This document shows, piece after piece, positions 41,221-58,225 of a stretch of DNA of 64,000 nucleotides (position 1 is its first letter; every line of letters begins with the position of its first letter). Position numbers and translations under genes: made by a program. Where the stretch lies: contig CM068827.1 in assembly GCA_028554795.2 (NCBI GenBank), forward strand, positions 136,740,371-136,804,370. Reading direction: 5' to 3'. The DNA comes from Sinohyriopsis cumingii. Its lineage: Eukaryota; Mollusca; Bivalvia; Unionida; Unionidae. The notes under the pieces were generated by a model that was given only the letters and a program-made list of their open reading frames with translations, had not been told where the DNA came from and did not search any database.

Positions 41221-43004
41221 CGTTCTATGAAAGTAGGAACATAATTTCATTGTCGAGGTCAAGGGTCATCCTGCATTAGAAATCGTCTCGAGGTTTCAAA
41301 GTTTTTACGAGTTATAAATTTGTAAAAAAAAAAAAAGAAAAGAAGAAGAAGTATTACAAATCAGATCTTGAATTCATTTTACAAGCGTACTTTTTCGCGG
41401 CTACGAAAGTGCTAAATGTAAAAGATTTCCCAACGATATAGATTAACGGGTTTTTGTTCTTGTACTTTGATTCAATACACAGATTTCTCCAAAGAAATCC
41501 GCATAAAAAGAAATTAGCTCTCCTAAAGGTAGGTTTAGAGCATACCAACATTTACAAATAAGCTGTTAACATAGGATTTACAGAAATCGCAGAATACAAG
41601 CATTGGCGCTTAAGTATATATCGTATCTTCCAAGCCTTGTCTTCGCCGTCTTTATTTCAGCGATGTGGAAGTCCTACAAATTATCAGCACTATGCCTCAT
41701 GGCAATTCATAGCTATGTCCTCTTGTTGCAAATTACTTTTTTCAATTTAGTCTGGAGAGAGAATGAACTAGCTTAATCACATTTCTAGTAAACAATTAAC
41801 ACAATACTGAAGATTGTCTTTGAAAACAGACAATAATTGACAATTTCCATTTGGCAAATTAGCAAGGAGTCATTCCCTAATATCCACTTAGGTAGGGAAA
41901 CAAATACCAATTTACAGACTGTATATTTGCAATAAATTTGACGTATTCAAGCTCTATTACTGCATAGACTAGCGGTTTAGTCAATAGACGCTCTTATGTG
42001 AGTATTTATTAATTTGAAATTTGTGGCACATGAAGCTCCAAGCAAGTTTCTGCAAGTTCCTTATTCATAACGTCCAATGAACTTAGACTAAGTTATTAGA
42101 ACTTGACTTCTCTTTCTTTGCGTTGCATGAAGGCTATGGATATGTTTAAACCAGCATTGCTATAGAAATCACATCATCATTGAACGTATACTTTCAATAT
42201 TACTTGAAGATGACGCGATGCATCTCTAATCATACAAGTTGATGCACGTCTCATTTCAGTTAATCTTGCATGCCATATCTAATTTTCGATATAGCAGTTC
42301 AGCCGTATCACACACACAATTAAGAACTACTTATGTGCCTTCTCTGACGTCTGCGCATAAATATTTTCAGATGCAGTAAACTGAACTTTTATAAACAGCA
42401 GTTCGTTTTGAATTGTACTCATACAGTAAGGCGAAACATATTTAGATAGCATAAAAAGTGGAGTGTGATAAAAAAGAAGATCGCATTCGTGTTTTATATT
42501 GAGTATGTATCTTTTTACATATCTTAAAAACTGAACATAGAAAGTTAGGTTCTTGCATTGTCCTGTAGCTTACCAGAATTTGATGGAAAATGTCAATTCA
42601 CTTCTTTCAATCGTTTCTTTAATGTGCATATTATGATCGTTCACGTTCATCCGTACCTTTTCCTGTTTATAATTCCGTGTATGCGTCAGTTCCTTCTTGT
42701 AAATTTCACTCTCTACTCACCAAATGACAGCGAGGGTCAAGATTTCGCACTAGTTTTAGGTGAACTAATATATTATTAAGCTGTGGGAAAAGAACTCAAA
42801 CATCGAAAGGCCATGTTCGCATTACGTGCGAATATGTCCGATAATTTCAGTTAAGGTAATATAAAGAAATTAAACCTTTTTGTTTTGCGAATTTGATTGT
42901 GAACATTCTTATGTTCAAATTGTAAGGTCTGATGAAAATACAAGTAGCAATCAAGTACAAATTCTATAAATCCAACAAACTTTCAGAAATATAATTCTTA
43001 CATC

Positions 43005-43008
<4 letters not shown>
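41221..43008. other. AT-rich spacer, nothing recognised
   Basis: An A12 run followed by GAAAAGAAGAAGAAG occurs near 41323-41350. Otherwise there is no supported feature. Confidence 0.4.

Positions 43009-43055
<47 letters not shown>
43009..43055. repeat. (CA)n microsatellite
   Basis: About 46 bases of pure CA, followed by TATACTTATTTT. Confidence 0.97.
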
Positions 43056-43059
<4 letters not shown>

Positions 43060-43770
43060 TTATTTTAAAAGGAAACAATGATTGGTGGGTTTTGTTTCCT
43101 TTTGATTTAAAATTAATACTACCAGTGATATATCAACGATACAGCGTAAATACTATAGATATATTTTTATTTATCTCATATACAAATACAGACAACCATG
43201 CATTGACATAAAGAATGAACTCTGCCCGTCCGTTCCCAGTGTGTTCGCTACATTCTTTAACATTTGCGGCTAATCACAATCCTCTTTGCAAATTGTTAAG
43301 TTACCTTTTTTTTCTTTTTGGAACATCTATTTTCGTTCATGTTCTTTTTAAATACTTATACGACACGCTTATTATTTAAACATCAAAGATGGTATAAATG
43401 AAGAGTACTATAAACACAGCACGGTTGGCCTCTTGACCACTGACCGCGCTGCCATTCACTTGTCGCCAAGCATGCTGAAACGAGCGGGAAATATAACTAA
43501 GCGAAATGATGCACTAACAAGAGGCATCTCAAAGACTGAAAATTATGTACAGTTGATCTAAGTCATTAGTATGATTTAATTAACAGTGTTACTAACCATA
43601 CAACTGTTTGTATCCTCTATTTATATCTTTCACCTTTAGGTTGGTCCGTTTGACGGTAAATTTTACCATCGTTCGTAGGTCATGGGACGTCGTCGCTTGA
43701 AACAGGCAAGAATTCTGCTAAGCTCGTTTTTATATTATTTTTTTCACGAATCTTTGCCTGTACGATGGTC
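43056..43770. other. Spacer, nothing recognised
   Basis: No gene or repeat is supported in this AT-rich stretch. Confidence 0.4.
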
Positions 43771-43781
43771 CTGAGAGAGAT

Positions 43782-43823
<42 letters not shown>
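43771..43823. repeat. (GA)n microsatellite
   Basis: A GA run of about 50 bases with a few interruptions at its start (GATAGAGAGACAGAG). Confidence 0.95.
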
Positions 43824-43826
<3 letters not shown>

Positions 43827-45136
43827 TGGTGGGGAGACTTAACCAAAATGGCATTTTTTCTTATTTTCCATCTCTTTGTTGATATATTAGTTTGTTGCCC
43901 TAACACACAGCATAGCAAGAGAGACGGGATGAGGCTTTTAGACCTTTTAATATCAGATACTCTGTTTTTAGAACCTTGTTAATAGTTTTTTTATAAAATA
44001 GGGAAAGAAAAAGAAAAAAACATTAAATAGATTACAGTATGTTGTGACTCCTAACAAAGAAATTTACCGTACAGTAATATTGTATAATTGGTATTATGAA
44101 CACTGTTTAAATCGCTTGGAATGTGTACACCTTACAGTCACGAACCATGTTATTGTATGTTACTTGGCGTAAGTTTCGTTTCAGGTACTTACATGTCTCT
44201 ATGACTGTGTTGTAGAAAAGTTCGATTGTCAGAACAGAGATATGGCACAACGACAGAAATCTGGATATTTTTTAAGCTCAGTCAATTAATTAAAGGATTT
44301 AAGTCGCCTGCGCAACTAGTCCTTTCGCGACTGGTTAAATCTCGAAGGTCGAGATTTTCAATTGATCGGGACTGTAGGAATGGAACCACTACAGTCCCGC
44401 TTTTATGTGCGAATGTCGCACTTTTTAATTCATGAACATGTCCGGCCGAAGAAAGGAGACAAGGGGCCCGCTGGGCTCAAGTCCAGTTGTACTAGTGGAC
44501 AGAAATCTATTTCAATGGTGTGTAAGTCACTCGTGTAATTTTCCTAATCCTTTGAGTTGTGTAATTTCATTACTATTTTTAGTTAAAGTTGGAATTTGGT
44601 GTACATGGTGTACTTTTGATTTTCCGAAATGTTGACAATCAGCTGGGTGTCAGGCACCCTATACATGTTTGGGTCACGCTATGTTTACTTTCTGTTTTCA
44701 TTTTGTTGGTGGTATACAAAGGATCGAGTTAGGGTTGGGGGTATAGAGCTTGTATCGAAAGAGGTCTTCAATAGCCGAAGGAAGAACCTCATATAAATTG
44801 GCAATTTGAAAGTCGATGTCCGTTTTCTTCTTTACTCTTTCTTTATTATGTGATACCCTCTTTCTTTCTTCTTCGTGCTGTTGTAGTGTTTTGCTGTTTT
44901 GCTAGAGTTTGCTGTTCTGTTTCGACTCGATTTCTATTGCCTTAGATCTTGATTTTGCGACTGGTCTTTTATCGCCACGATTCTTTGTTTAATAGCTATA
45001 TTGAATTTAGAAGGTATATTGTGCCCCTTTTTGTTGTATAAATTAGTATGTTTGGTCTGAGTATAAGTGTTGGATTTACATGTCGTGTTAATAATTGGGG
45101 ACTGTGTTATTGTTGTTGTTTATTTAGTTCCGCAGT
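43824..45136. other. Spacer, nothing recognised
   Basis: Short inverted words occur at 44325-44400 (GGGACTGTAG and CTACAGTCCC, 13 bases apart). No gene is supported. Confidence 0.4.

Positions 45137-45168
<32 letters not shown>
45137..45168. repeat. (TG)n microsatellite
   Basis: About 31 bases of TG in a T-rich context. Confidence 0.95.
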
Positions 45169-45169
<1 letters not shown>

Positions 45170-45524
45170 TCTTGAGTTAGTTTAAGCTTTATTATATCGT
45201 AGAATCAGGATTTAAACGCGGACGTCAAAGAAGGCACCTGTGCAGTTCGAAATTGGGTGTGCTCCTGATTCTGACTTAAACACGATAAAACGATCATTTG
45301 TACAGAGAAGTTTTCTTTGGATCCTTATTGATTCTTTTTTAAACAAACAATATTGTGCCGATTTCGCAACAATGATTGAAAATCTAGCAGACAAAATACG
45401 TGTGAGGAAGAGAAATTTTTTAAACATGTGTATCGTAACGTACGAAGTCATGGCTATTAACGTTTATAAAATCTGAACACTGACGTCTATATAGTTCTTT
45501 TTTGGCAGGTACGAAATATCAAGT

Positions 45525-45785
45525 CTGAACACTGTGGTTCATACAGTGCTTTTTTACAGGAGTGAGGTGACAGTAAATTGGAACACTGAAGACCGTACTG
45601 GACATATTTTACAAACGTGAGGTGATAGTAAATCGGTACACTGATGACCGTACGGGACATATTATACAGGCGTGGGGTGATAGTAAATCGGAACACTGAG
45701 GAGCGTACGGGACATATTTTACAGGCGTGGGGTGATAGTAAATCGGAACACTGAGGACCGTACGGGACATATTGTATGGCCGTGA
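45525..45785. repeat. 55-bp minisatellite, about 4.5 copies
   Basis: The unit ACAGGCGTGGGGTGATAGTA, then AATCGGAACACTGAGGACCG and TACGGGACATATTTT repeats with a 55-bp period; ACAGG recurs at 45666 and 45721. The first copy is the most diverged. Confidence 0.9.
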
Positions 45786-46035
45786 GGAATAATCTGACAT
45801 TCATAGTGAGAAAATTGAGGTTTGAAGTATGAATGTGAAATAGGAAGCTAGAAATCACATCATTACTTTAGCATACAATTCACGAATGAATGAATCATTC
45901 ATTTGGAATTTTCACTGCAACAGTTGTAAAGAAAGGGCACATGCATTTACAAAATCTTACGGTTCACTTTGATTTCACTGCCGAAAGATTCTAAAACTGA
46001 GTTGTAATGTTAGAGTTAAAAGCAGCCATCAGATG

Positions 46036-46155
<120 letters not shown>

Positions 46156-46439
46156 CTAACACCACATCCTCACAACAAATGACGACTAAGAACATATTGA
46201 TCATGTTAGCAACACATATGGATCGGATTAAACGAATTGTGTTGTGACCAATGTCACACTTGTTCCGAGTGGATCTATCCTGTCTCAAAACATATATGTC
46301 AGAAATTTAACTGGAATATTCAAAAGTGTTTAAAGCTTGCAATGCTGGGCAAGTAGTTAGAAAGAAACAAACTAATAAGAATCGAAATACTCGAGATTGG
46401 TTAACCAGTCTGACTACTGTTTATACTAAGTTAACTCAG

Positions 46440-47345
46440 GTGCTTTACACCAAGCCTCTCACAATTTAACTCCAGTTTGCAACACCAATCATTTTGCAGC
46501 TTGACTCGAGCCTGTAACAGCAAGCCTCTCACGACTTAACTCGAGTTTTTTACACCAAGCCTCTCACATCTAGACTCTGGCCTGTAACACCAAGCATCTC
46601 ACGACTTAGCTAGAGTTGAAATACCAAGCCTCTCACAGCTTGACTCGAGTCTGTAACACCGAGCCTTTCACGACTTAACCCGGGCCTTTAACACCTAGCC
46701 TCTCACAACTCGACTCGAGCCTGTAGGACTCACGGTACTAAATCGTTCCCATAGTAAACCTATGCAAACACCATGATATTAAAAATTCAATAACTTAAAA
46801 TTTCTGAGTACTCACTATCAAACCTATATTCATCAGTATAGATGAAACCAGGATGTCAGCTTCTGTGTAAAGAAAAGAATATGACCCGCGGCATTTTAAA
46901 ACACGTGCTTTCAATTCCGCACCAAAGAGTCAGGTGCTAATTTCAGTAATGAGTGTTCCAAATTACTGAAATTCCATCAGTAATGTCTCAATTTTTGGTC
47001 ATTTACAACAAGGATAAGTTCTCAAAAGATACTTTTTCCTAAAATTAAATTACATTATTAACCAAGCCTGTTCAGCCAAACCCATATATACTCTATTTTA
47101 TGTTCACCCATTTCCAGGCTGGTTCCCGTTTGTCCATACAATTAGTACCGTGGGTCCTGTAACACCAAGCCTCTCACAACTGACTCGAGCCTATAACACC
47201 AAGCCTCTCACAAGTTAACTCGAGTTTGTAACACCAAGCCTCTCACAACTTAAATCGAGTTTGTAACACCGAGCCTCTCACAGCTTGACTCAAGATTGTA
47301 ACAGTCAAGCCTCGCTCAACTTTACTCCAGCCTAGGATACCAAAC
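46440..47345. repeat. About 35-bp minisatellite, split by a MITE
   Basis: Units like ACACCAAGCCTCTCACAACT followed by TAACTCGAGTCTGTA repeat about eight times up to 46725 and about five times from 47158. Between them lies a 432-bp insertion. Joining the two sides across one copy of TGTA gives a normal repeat unit, which shows that the array was once continuous. Confidence 0.9.
46726..47157. mobile_element. 432-bp MITE with TGTA target duplication
   Basis: The element starts GGACTCACGGTACTAA and ends TTAGTACCGTGGGTCC, giving 16-bp terminal inverted repeats with one mismatch. It is flanked by TGTA on both sides (46722-46725 and 47158-47161). It is AT-rich and non-coding. The insertion point is certain because the host sequence is a tandem repeat that is exactly interrupted. 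The transposase superfamily cannot be named from these ends alone. Confidence 0.88.
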
Positions 47346-47799
47346 TGTCTGACAATTACAAATGGCTTCGTAGAAATACCGATTTAGTTCTACTATTGTG
47401 TTGTCATCTTCGTATAATTTATGTGTTTATAAACAATTACTGAAAGCCAAAGAAAATATGTATTACTGATATAATAACACCATCATAAACACATAAATTA
47501 ACTGCTTGGACCTACAATAGTGTGAATGACCTCAAGGCACAATATCAACTGGAAAGATGTTGTTACGAGCCTATGCTCCTAAAATAAGTAACAAAAAAAA
47601 GGAGTGAAGACAACAAGCTTTTTAAAATTTAACAAATAATTTATTTCCCTAGATGACAAATTGAAGAATGAGAATGAAAAGAACTTACGGTATTGTGAAT
47701 TAAATCCAAAATTAATCCAAGAATTAAAGACACAAGTCCTAGTAATAAAATGTTATGAGGAAGAACACAAACTCAATTTAAGTCCCGAAGAGATCCAAA
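47346..47799. other. Spacer, nothing recognised
   Basis: A short inverted word pair (TTATGTGTTTATAA near 47418 and ATAAACACATAAATTA near 47487) is present. No gene is supported. Confidence 0.35.
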
Positions 47800-47880
47800 A
47801 TTGAAGGCGATGACGTGTCTGTTATGGCCTGCGAAGTGCTGATGTGTCAACAGTCTATTGTTGAATCACAGAAATAAAAT
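47800..47880 (+). mobile_element. SINE-like 3' tail fragment
   Basis: The stretch AAGTGCTGATGTGTCAACAG followed by TATTGTTGAATCA and an A-rich end resembles 55130-55170 (GATGTGCTGATGTGCAGC, then ATATCGTTGAATCAATAAA). The shared tail suggests two copies of one short interspersed family. Confidence 0.45.
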
Positions 47881-50179
47881 TCCAGGTTTTAATTCAGTAT
47901 AAATTCCAGTGAATGTCTCTATCCAAGAATTTTATCAGAGTAATTTTGTATTTCCAGAGAAAATAATGACTTGAATTCAATAATTTGAAGAAAATAAAAT
48001 TCAGCCCACACTGGGCACAACATAATACAACTTAAAGTGCTAGATGTTAAAGCACGACTGGTAAAATCCTCACAGTCACAAGATAATATAGTTATCTGCT
48101 TGACCTCAGGTTATAATTAGCATTTTCTAGAAACAACCATTGCCTAATGGAAGAAAAACCCCTTCTAGAATGATCTAATTAGACTTGTTTATTTACAACA
48201 CAATAGCCCACAATTTACTTAGGAATCTCCAAAACCCTGACCATGATCAATATATTTACTACTTCTTTGTTTACCTGAATAATAATCCTGATAATAAGCT
48301 CATACACATAGAGAATAATGACGCTATTATTAGTTGTTTACATAAATGTAATAAATTTAAAAAAGCCAGGTGAAGCAGAAATGAACGCAACTTTGGACAA
48401 GGTCAAGTCCAGCATACAATGTTACATTACAATAACATGTAATGAAGTAAAACAATTTAAAACTAACAGACAAACAGTTAAAATAAATGTACATAAAAAT
48501 GTGTTCTTGTGTTTTGAATAAAGGCCTCATTCGAACATTGAATGATATTTTCATTGACTTCATTTGAACATAGCCACTATCGGATCGTTTGTGTTGTTTA
48601 GCAGTAGAACATAATGACTATCAACCGCATGTAAACTATAACAGTGAAAATATTTTCAACAAAAAGAAAATGAAAAGTTTACATTTTTTACTTTCATTTG
48701 AAATATAATTTGAAAATTTAAAATAGAACAAACGTTATCGTTAATTAAGTCACAATAGTCCTAAAATTTCTTTAACAAATCCAAAAGTATAGAGCATTCC
48801 AAATAAATACCAGTTGCGTTTAATTCCATTCCTGGATGTGCTGATGTACCAATATCCTAAAATGGTATTCATGTGCTGTATCACAATGATTGAATACAAA
48901 ATGTCTTTATATGAATGCACAATATTCCCAAAATATTGATTTGGTCCGAAAGAAGAAGGGGGGTATTGATAACGATTATGTTGATGTGGGGAGTAGAAGA
49001 AGAAAAAGAGGAATAAATGTATAAAAATATTAAACAATATCATAAGTCATAATGTTTTGGTGGATACGTGATACTTGTTTTATTGACATACTCTAGGCCA
49101 TATTACTTCCATTGTCGGTATCATGTTTTCACACGAGTATTCTATTAAAAGACCCTCATGTTCTCTCGATCGATCGATCAATTGATCGATCGATTTATAG
49201 CATGCAGACTATAATCCCCGTAATTTGAGCTCTTTGTCTGTTTTGTCAATTTCCATCCAAATATTCAGTTATTCAACACGATACAATCATATTTGGTATC
49301 AAAATAGAGGACACATTACAACATACTTATTAATATATATTTATTGACTCGATTATCGTCGAATGATATTTACCTATGTCATTTTCTAATCTCGTACTTT
49401 TATATTTACTTGCTTATTGACATAGTGGCAGACTTTTTAGTATTTTTTCAAAAATATCCATTTGGCATGTTTTTGTTGTATACATTTTCAAAATCTAATT
49501 CAGATACTAGGTTAGTACATATACATGGGGGTGTGTGTCTCTTTTATGAATGAACCGCTTTATCCTGTGTAAACAGATTCCTGCCTCACACTTTACTGCA
49601 TTGAAATTTAAAGATTGTTACAACATAGAAACAAGGCCCTACGTATTAATTGCAGTCGTAAAGAGCAGAATAATAGAATGTAATGATGAAAGGGAGATAA
49701 TCCTACCCAATCTGAGAAGGTCACGAGTTAAACATCCCTATGTGAACATAATTCCTTTACCTCCTGTCTCAATCGATGTTCTTTTATCTGAAACCTTACA
49801 TAGGTACATAGCTTACTGTTGACTTGTATTGGAGTTTCAGTTTTGTACGAGATATCTCTCTGTTTCAAATACTGCAATTAATTGGGTATCTATAACGGAA
49901 TGTGGCAGATTCCCTCTTTTTATCTCATATTCTTTGAGATGCATACAATATCGAGATAAAATTATGCAATTATCGGATGACAGAAATCCACATCAGTAAA
50001 ATATTATGTTTGAAAAGTTAGTCGAAGGAGGTAGTCACGTGGATGTGCTATTTAGATATGACGTTGGTTATGTATCGATAACACAAGATGTTAGCGATGA
50101 TAAAGTATTTTTTTTCGGAGTTTACACAAAGGATGACAGACACTGCATTTCAAAGCTGGTCGGAACATATTGCTAATTC
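47881..50179. other. AT-rich spacer, nothing recognised
   Basis: It includes a small GATC-type run at about 49166-49195 (ATCGATCGATCAATTGATCG). Open frames here are short and motif-free. Confidence 0.4.
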
Positions 50180-50395
50180 CTCAAAATGTTATTACTTTAG
50201 TCAGAAATAAATCCCTACTACAATGTTATTACTTTAGTCAGTATAAATCCCTACTACAATGTTATTACTTTAGTCAGTATAAATCCCTACTACAATGTTA
50301 TAGTATAAATCCCTACTACAATGTTATTACGTTAGTCATTATATATCCCTACTACAATATTATTACTTTAGTCAGTATAAATCCCTACTACAATG
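50180..50395. repeat. About 36-bp minisatellite, six copies
   Basis: The unit TATAAATCCCTACTACAATG followed by TTATTACTTTAGTCAG repeats about six times; one copy is truncated at about 50300. Confidence 0.9.
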
Positions 50396-50879
50396 TAAGA
50401 AATACTTCATGCAGTATACCTTTTAATTTAAGAAAACCTTTAGTACAACTAAGGCGTTCCAGCCATAAATTAATAATTAAAAGAGGACGAAGCCAAATAT
50501 TTATAGAACATTCAGATTTTGTGAATATACTAGAGAATAAATATTTATATAATTGAGGAAGAATTTATTTTTTGCGCATGTCTAAAATACGATATTATTA
50601 GAAGAAAATATATTTAAAAGAATGTATATTATGTACATCAAGGTTTTAAAAAATGTGTCTCGCTAAAAATGTGTCTCGCTAATCTCTAGCAGTGATGCAG
50701 AAGTGATTTATCAAACTGCTTGTACAGATCATTTCCATAGAAATAATATCATGTGAAAAATCTACTATTCGGAAATAAGTATTGAAGTAAATCAAGAATT
50801 TGTACCTCACCTGTATTGAAGAAACTGTGGAGTTGCAATCTTAAATAGTAGTTTGTGTTATGGGTCAGGGGCCTATATG

Positions 50880-51160
50880 ATTCAAATAAAGTGATTTTTG
50901 TTATACTTGTGTTGTATAACGCATTTCTTATGATACTGGCTTGTGTTGTATAACTCATTTTATAGCCTGACGGCATGTGTTCTATAAGGCTGACGTGTGT
51001 TGTATAACGTGTTTTATAGTCTGACCGTATGTGTTGTATATTCGCATTTTATAGGATGTCGGTTTGTGTGGCAGAACACATTTTATAGTGCGATGGCATA
51101 TGTTTTATAATGCATATAACAGACGGCATGTGTTGTATAACGGATTTTATAGGTTGACGT
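50880..51160. repeat. Degenerate repeat with GTGTTGTATAACG core
   Basis: Six to seven diverged copies of a roughly 45-bp unit containing TGACGGCATGTGTTGTATAA and CGCATTTTATAG. Copies vary in length and sequence. Confidence 0.7.
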
Positions 51161-51359
51161 CATGTGATCTTCATCGTGTTTCTTTTTAGTTGCCATGTAG
51201 AGATTTTCTTATAATTTTCTTTCATATACACATTATCCGATCGACACAACAGTAGCAATGACATACCTGTATATATCAGTTCAACGATTATTTGTTATGT
51301 CTATTTATCTAAATAAATAATTACGTACGTACATGTGTTCGTGCGTACATGCATGCATA

Positions 51360-54994
<3,635 letters not shown>

Positions 54995-55175
54995 ATGTTT
55001 TAGCAGGTAGCGCGGTGGCTTGGTGATTAGCTCACTAGCAGTTGGTTGCGGCTCTGTTTCCTGCCCCGACCAGCCAGGATCTTTGTGCAATGCACTTTAC
55101 TACCATTGTTTCGACACTGGATCGTCTGTGATGTGCTGATGTGCAGCAAAAATATCGTTGAATCAATAAAGCATC
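54995..55175 (+). mobile_element. tRNA-derived SINE-like copy
   Basis: GCGCGGTGGCTTGGTGATTA followed by GCTCACTAGCAG is A-box-like and typical of invertebrate tRNA-SINE heads. The B box is weak (GGTTGCGGCTCTG). The tail ends GTTGAATCAATAAA and matches the fragment at 47800-47880. Confidence 0.55.
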
Positions 55176-55969
55176 CAATTTTATACTTCAACATTTGTTG
55201 TGAAGTAGAATCTAGCCTTCGACACACTTGAATTGTACACTGCGTTTTCTAACCTTTTGTTTCATGAAAATGTAGATTTTATGAACAATTCAGTTTAAAT
55301 TAACTAAGTACCGTATCAACAAAGCGACTTATCAGCCAACCATCAAATCGTTATGTGTACTGATCGATCGAATTAATCAATATATTGGTATATGTCTGAC
55401 TTCTGCCATGAGGTAGACCGTTGTTTGTTTAAACTTATTGTATGTAATGTGTTTTATGTAGGACATCACGAATGCAGTACAAACAGTGGCTTACCAAGGG
55501 CAAGTTACGTCCGGCGAAGCGATTAAAGCCCAAATGTGTTTTGGCGCCAATTCCCTCTCCCCCATTAGTACGCTACTGAATACAAATCAATATATGTTAT
55601 AATATGCTAGTCATGAAAACTATAAATTTTGTAGAACAATCGAACTATTTAATATATGCAACCCTGCATATTCATATATGTACCATGAAAACTCCCATTG
55701 CGGTCACCTTTATTCAGCAGTCACCACTCAGAACCAGCTAGATGTATGAGTACCCTTCTGTTACATTCCCCATACATTCAAACACTCAGATCTATTACAC
55801 AACCGAATTATGTTTTATCACGTTGCATGCATAGAAATACAAATATGCACCAAGCAGAGTGGAAGGTGTTATCGCTGGATCCTGCAGAAGAATGCTTGAT
55901 AACATTAGAATAATTTTTAAATACGAAGAAATAATATTGTCACACAGGTAAGATAATTTTTAATTCGTA
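55176..55969. other. Spacer, nothing recognised
   Basis: I see no supported gene or repeat in this stretch. Confidence 0.35.
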
Positions 55970-56040
55970 CTCTACGGAGAGTCGAACCCATCACCTTGCC
56001 TGCATGCACCAATTTGTATACCCTCTCGACCATGTACACC
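55970..56040 (-). mobile_element. tRNA-like SINE or pseudo-tRNA
   Basis: On the minus strand ATGGTCGAGAGGGTATAC (A box) is followed after tRNA-like spacing by ATGGGTTCGACTCTCC (B box). I could not pair an acceptor stem, so I do not call a functional tRNA. Confidence 0.45.
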
Positions 56041-58078
56041 TCACAAAAATGATGCTACGGAGTCACTGGCACAGGCATTCGTGCGCTCCAGTCACACCCT
56101 TTTAGCTGAAACTATAGACGCTTATTTACAATTCGAGCTAAATTGCAAGTTTCCAATTTATTATGATTGTGGGAATCATTCATTACTTGTAGCATTCCTG
56201 TTGGGCTTTTTCTTTTTTTGCTTATTTCTATCACAAACTAATATTTGTAAAGTTTACATATAAATTTGCATATCATGCTCACTTCGTATCCATGATTTGC
56301 TCTATTTCGCTAATAAAATGTAAAAATTTGATCAGTTATTAAGAAGATCAGTAATGTTTTTCACTCAAGAATTTTGAGGGGACAAAATCTGAAATGGAAT
56401 TTTTAAAATCGATTGTAAAATAATTTTGAAAAAGTGCCTTTAGATCATTCATCCAGTAATAAGGCTCTGTTGGCCTTTGTACGTTTTTAAAATTGACTGT
56501 CGGCTTTCAAATTATGTATCATTCCCTATGGGTAAACATTGATGAAGTTAGATCTTTTGCAGAGACCTTGTCGTAAGCAAATGTTTCTGTAAAGACTCTC
56601 TAATTTTACAAAAGCAGATTTTAATGAAGCCCGTGTCTTTAGTTGGCGTGAACAGAAGGTTTAAAAGAGATTTAAATTGGTTAAAGGGGGAGGTGTTCCC
56701 GTCCTTTCGATACTGTTTGATAAACAGACGTTAGGGCGCCTCGTTCGACAAATTGATAGTCCTAAGTCTTGTTCAACGGGGTATACACAAAGACTTGAAT
56801 AACGAAGTGGGACGTTTCAACGCCCAACTCATTTTTTGAAGCTGACAATCAATAGAGGATTTCTTCAAAACGACCGATTTTGCTAATTAGTTTGTTGTAC
56901 GACTAATACTTGAGTTTTAAAAAAATATTGTCAAATGTTCATGATTAGAGAAGATAATTGAATGAATTGGGTCGAGGCTTGGTAGGGCATCCATGTTGTA
57001 TGGTCATTGAAATTGGCTGTATGTGAACATGGCTGTAACCAGTCAATATATGCTTTACAAATGCTGGTGTACCTCTTCATAATTACATTTAAGTAACTAA
57101 ACAGGTTATAAGTACCCCAAGGACTATTCGTGAATGGAACCGTGCACGAGAAACTGGGTATAGATGAATTTTACTTATATGTATTGGTACGTACCATGAA
57201 TGGTTGCAACGAAAAAAGCGTTTCGTCTTTTGATGGTGTCTTGAAACCCTTCACCAATATGGCGCCAGGGCACATAGATGGTTGATAGAAAGAACACCCA
57301 TCGTCATGTCGCTGTTTGACAAGCGTAGATCTATAGCAGTGCGTTATAATTGGGCTTCAATAGTTTTTGAATATCAAGGGCCCCTCTAAGTACAGTGAAG
57401 TAAGGTTCTCTAAATTGATTTTTTGTGTTGTGTTCTTGACAAGAAGTTTAAATGGCTATTCATACAAACGTCCAGTGTTTGAAGAGTAAACAGGGGTGTA
57501 GAGTAGGCGTTCTAGGCAAGTTTTTGTCCATTGTGTAAGGAAAGCACTCGAGGACATGAACCACTTTACGTTTAACTCTCTACCAAGTAGATCGTAAGAG
57601 GGAACATTTGCATGTATTCTCCTGCATGAAAATAAACAACAATATTTGGACACAAATTTTCCAAAACTTCAAAATGATCTAGAACAACAAAAATCAATTA
57701 TGCTATCTCCTTACCATACATTTTGCTGCTGCAAATTTGGAATTTTCACAGTTAATCAATACACCTGGTGAAAATGAAAATGAACTGCAAAAAGAATCTT
57801 TGCCATGAATTGTTTACTTAATGGAAGTCATGTTTCTCAAATTCTCAATGGACCGCCAGCATTGTACGAGTCTGCCCTGAGATAAACACGATGTATCAAT
57901 AAACTGATATTACATACATACATTAACACGCAAGTGCGTACGTTAACAATAAACAGAGTTCAATTCATGTCCTTGGCGTTTTCGCTCACTGAAAATAACT
58001 TGAATCATCAGTGGTTGGAAAATCACTTGTTGAAGATACAGATCTCCAAAAACTCGGCGAGATGTGTGATTAAAGTCT
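56041..58078. other. AT-rich spacer, nothing recognised
   Basis: No recognisable gene, RNA or repeat is supported here. Confidence 0.35.
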
Positions 58079-58225
58079 AAACTAAACGAAAATGACGCAG
58101 ACACACGCACCCGAGTGAAGTCCAAACTAAAGGAAAATGACGCAGACACACGCACCCGAGTGAAGTCCAAACTAAAGGAAAATGACGCAGACACACGCAC
58201 CCGAGTGAAGTCCAAACTAAAGAAA
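58079..58225. repeat. 45-bp minisatellite, about 3.3 copies
   Basis: The unit AAACTAAAGGAAAATGACGC, then AGACACACGCACCCGAGTGA and AGTCC repeats with almost no variation (starts at 58079, 58124, 58169 and 58214), so it is recent. Confidence 0.92.

Noticed and set aside
55970..56040. Functional tRNA gene
   Set aside because: A and B boxes are present but no acceptor stem or clear anticodon arm can be drawn.
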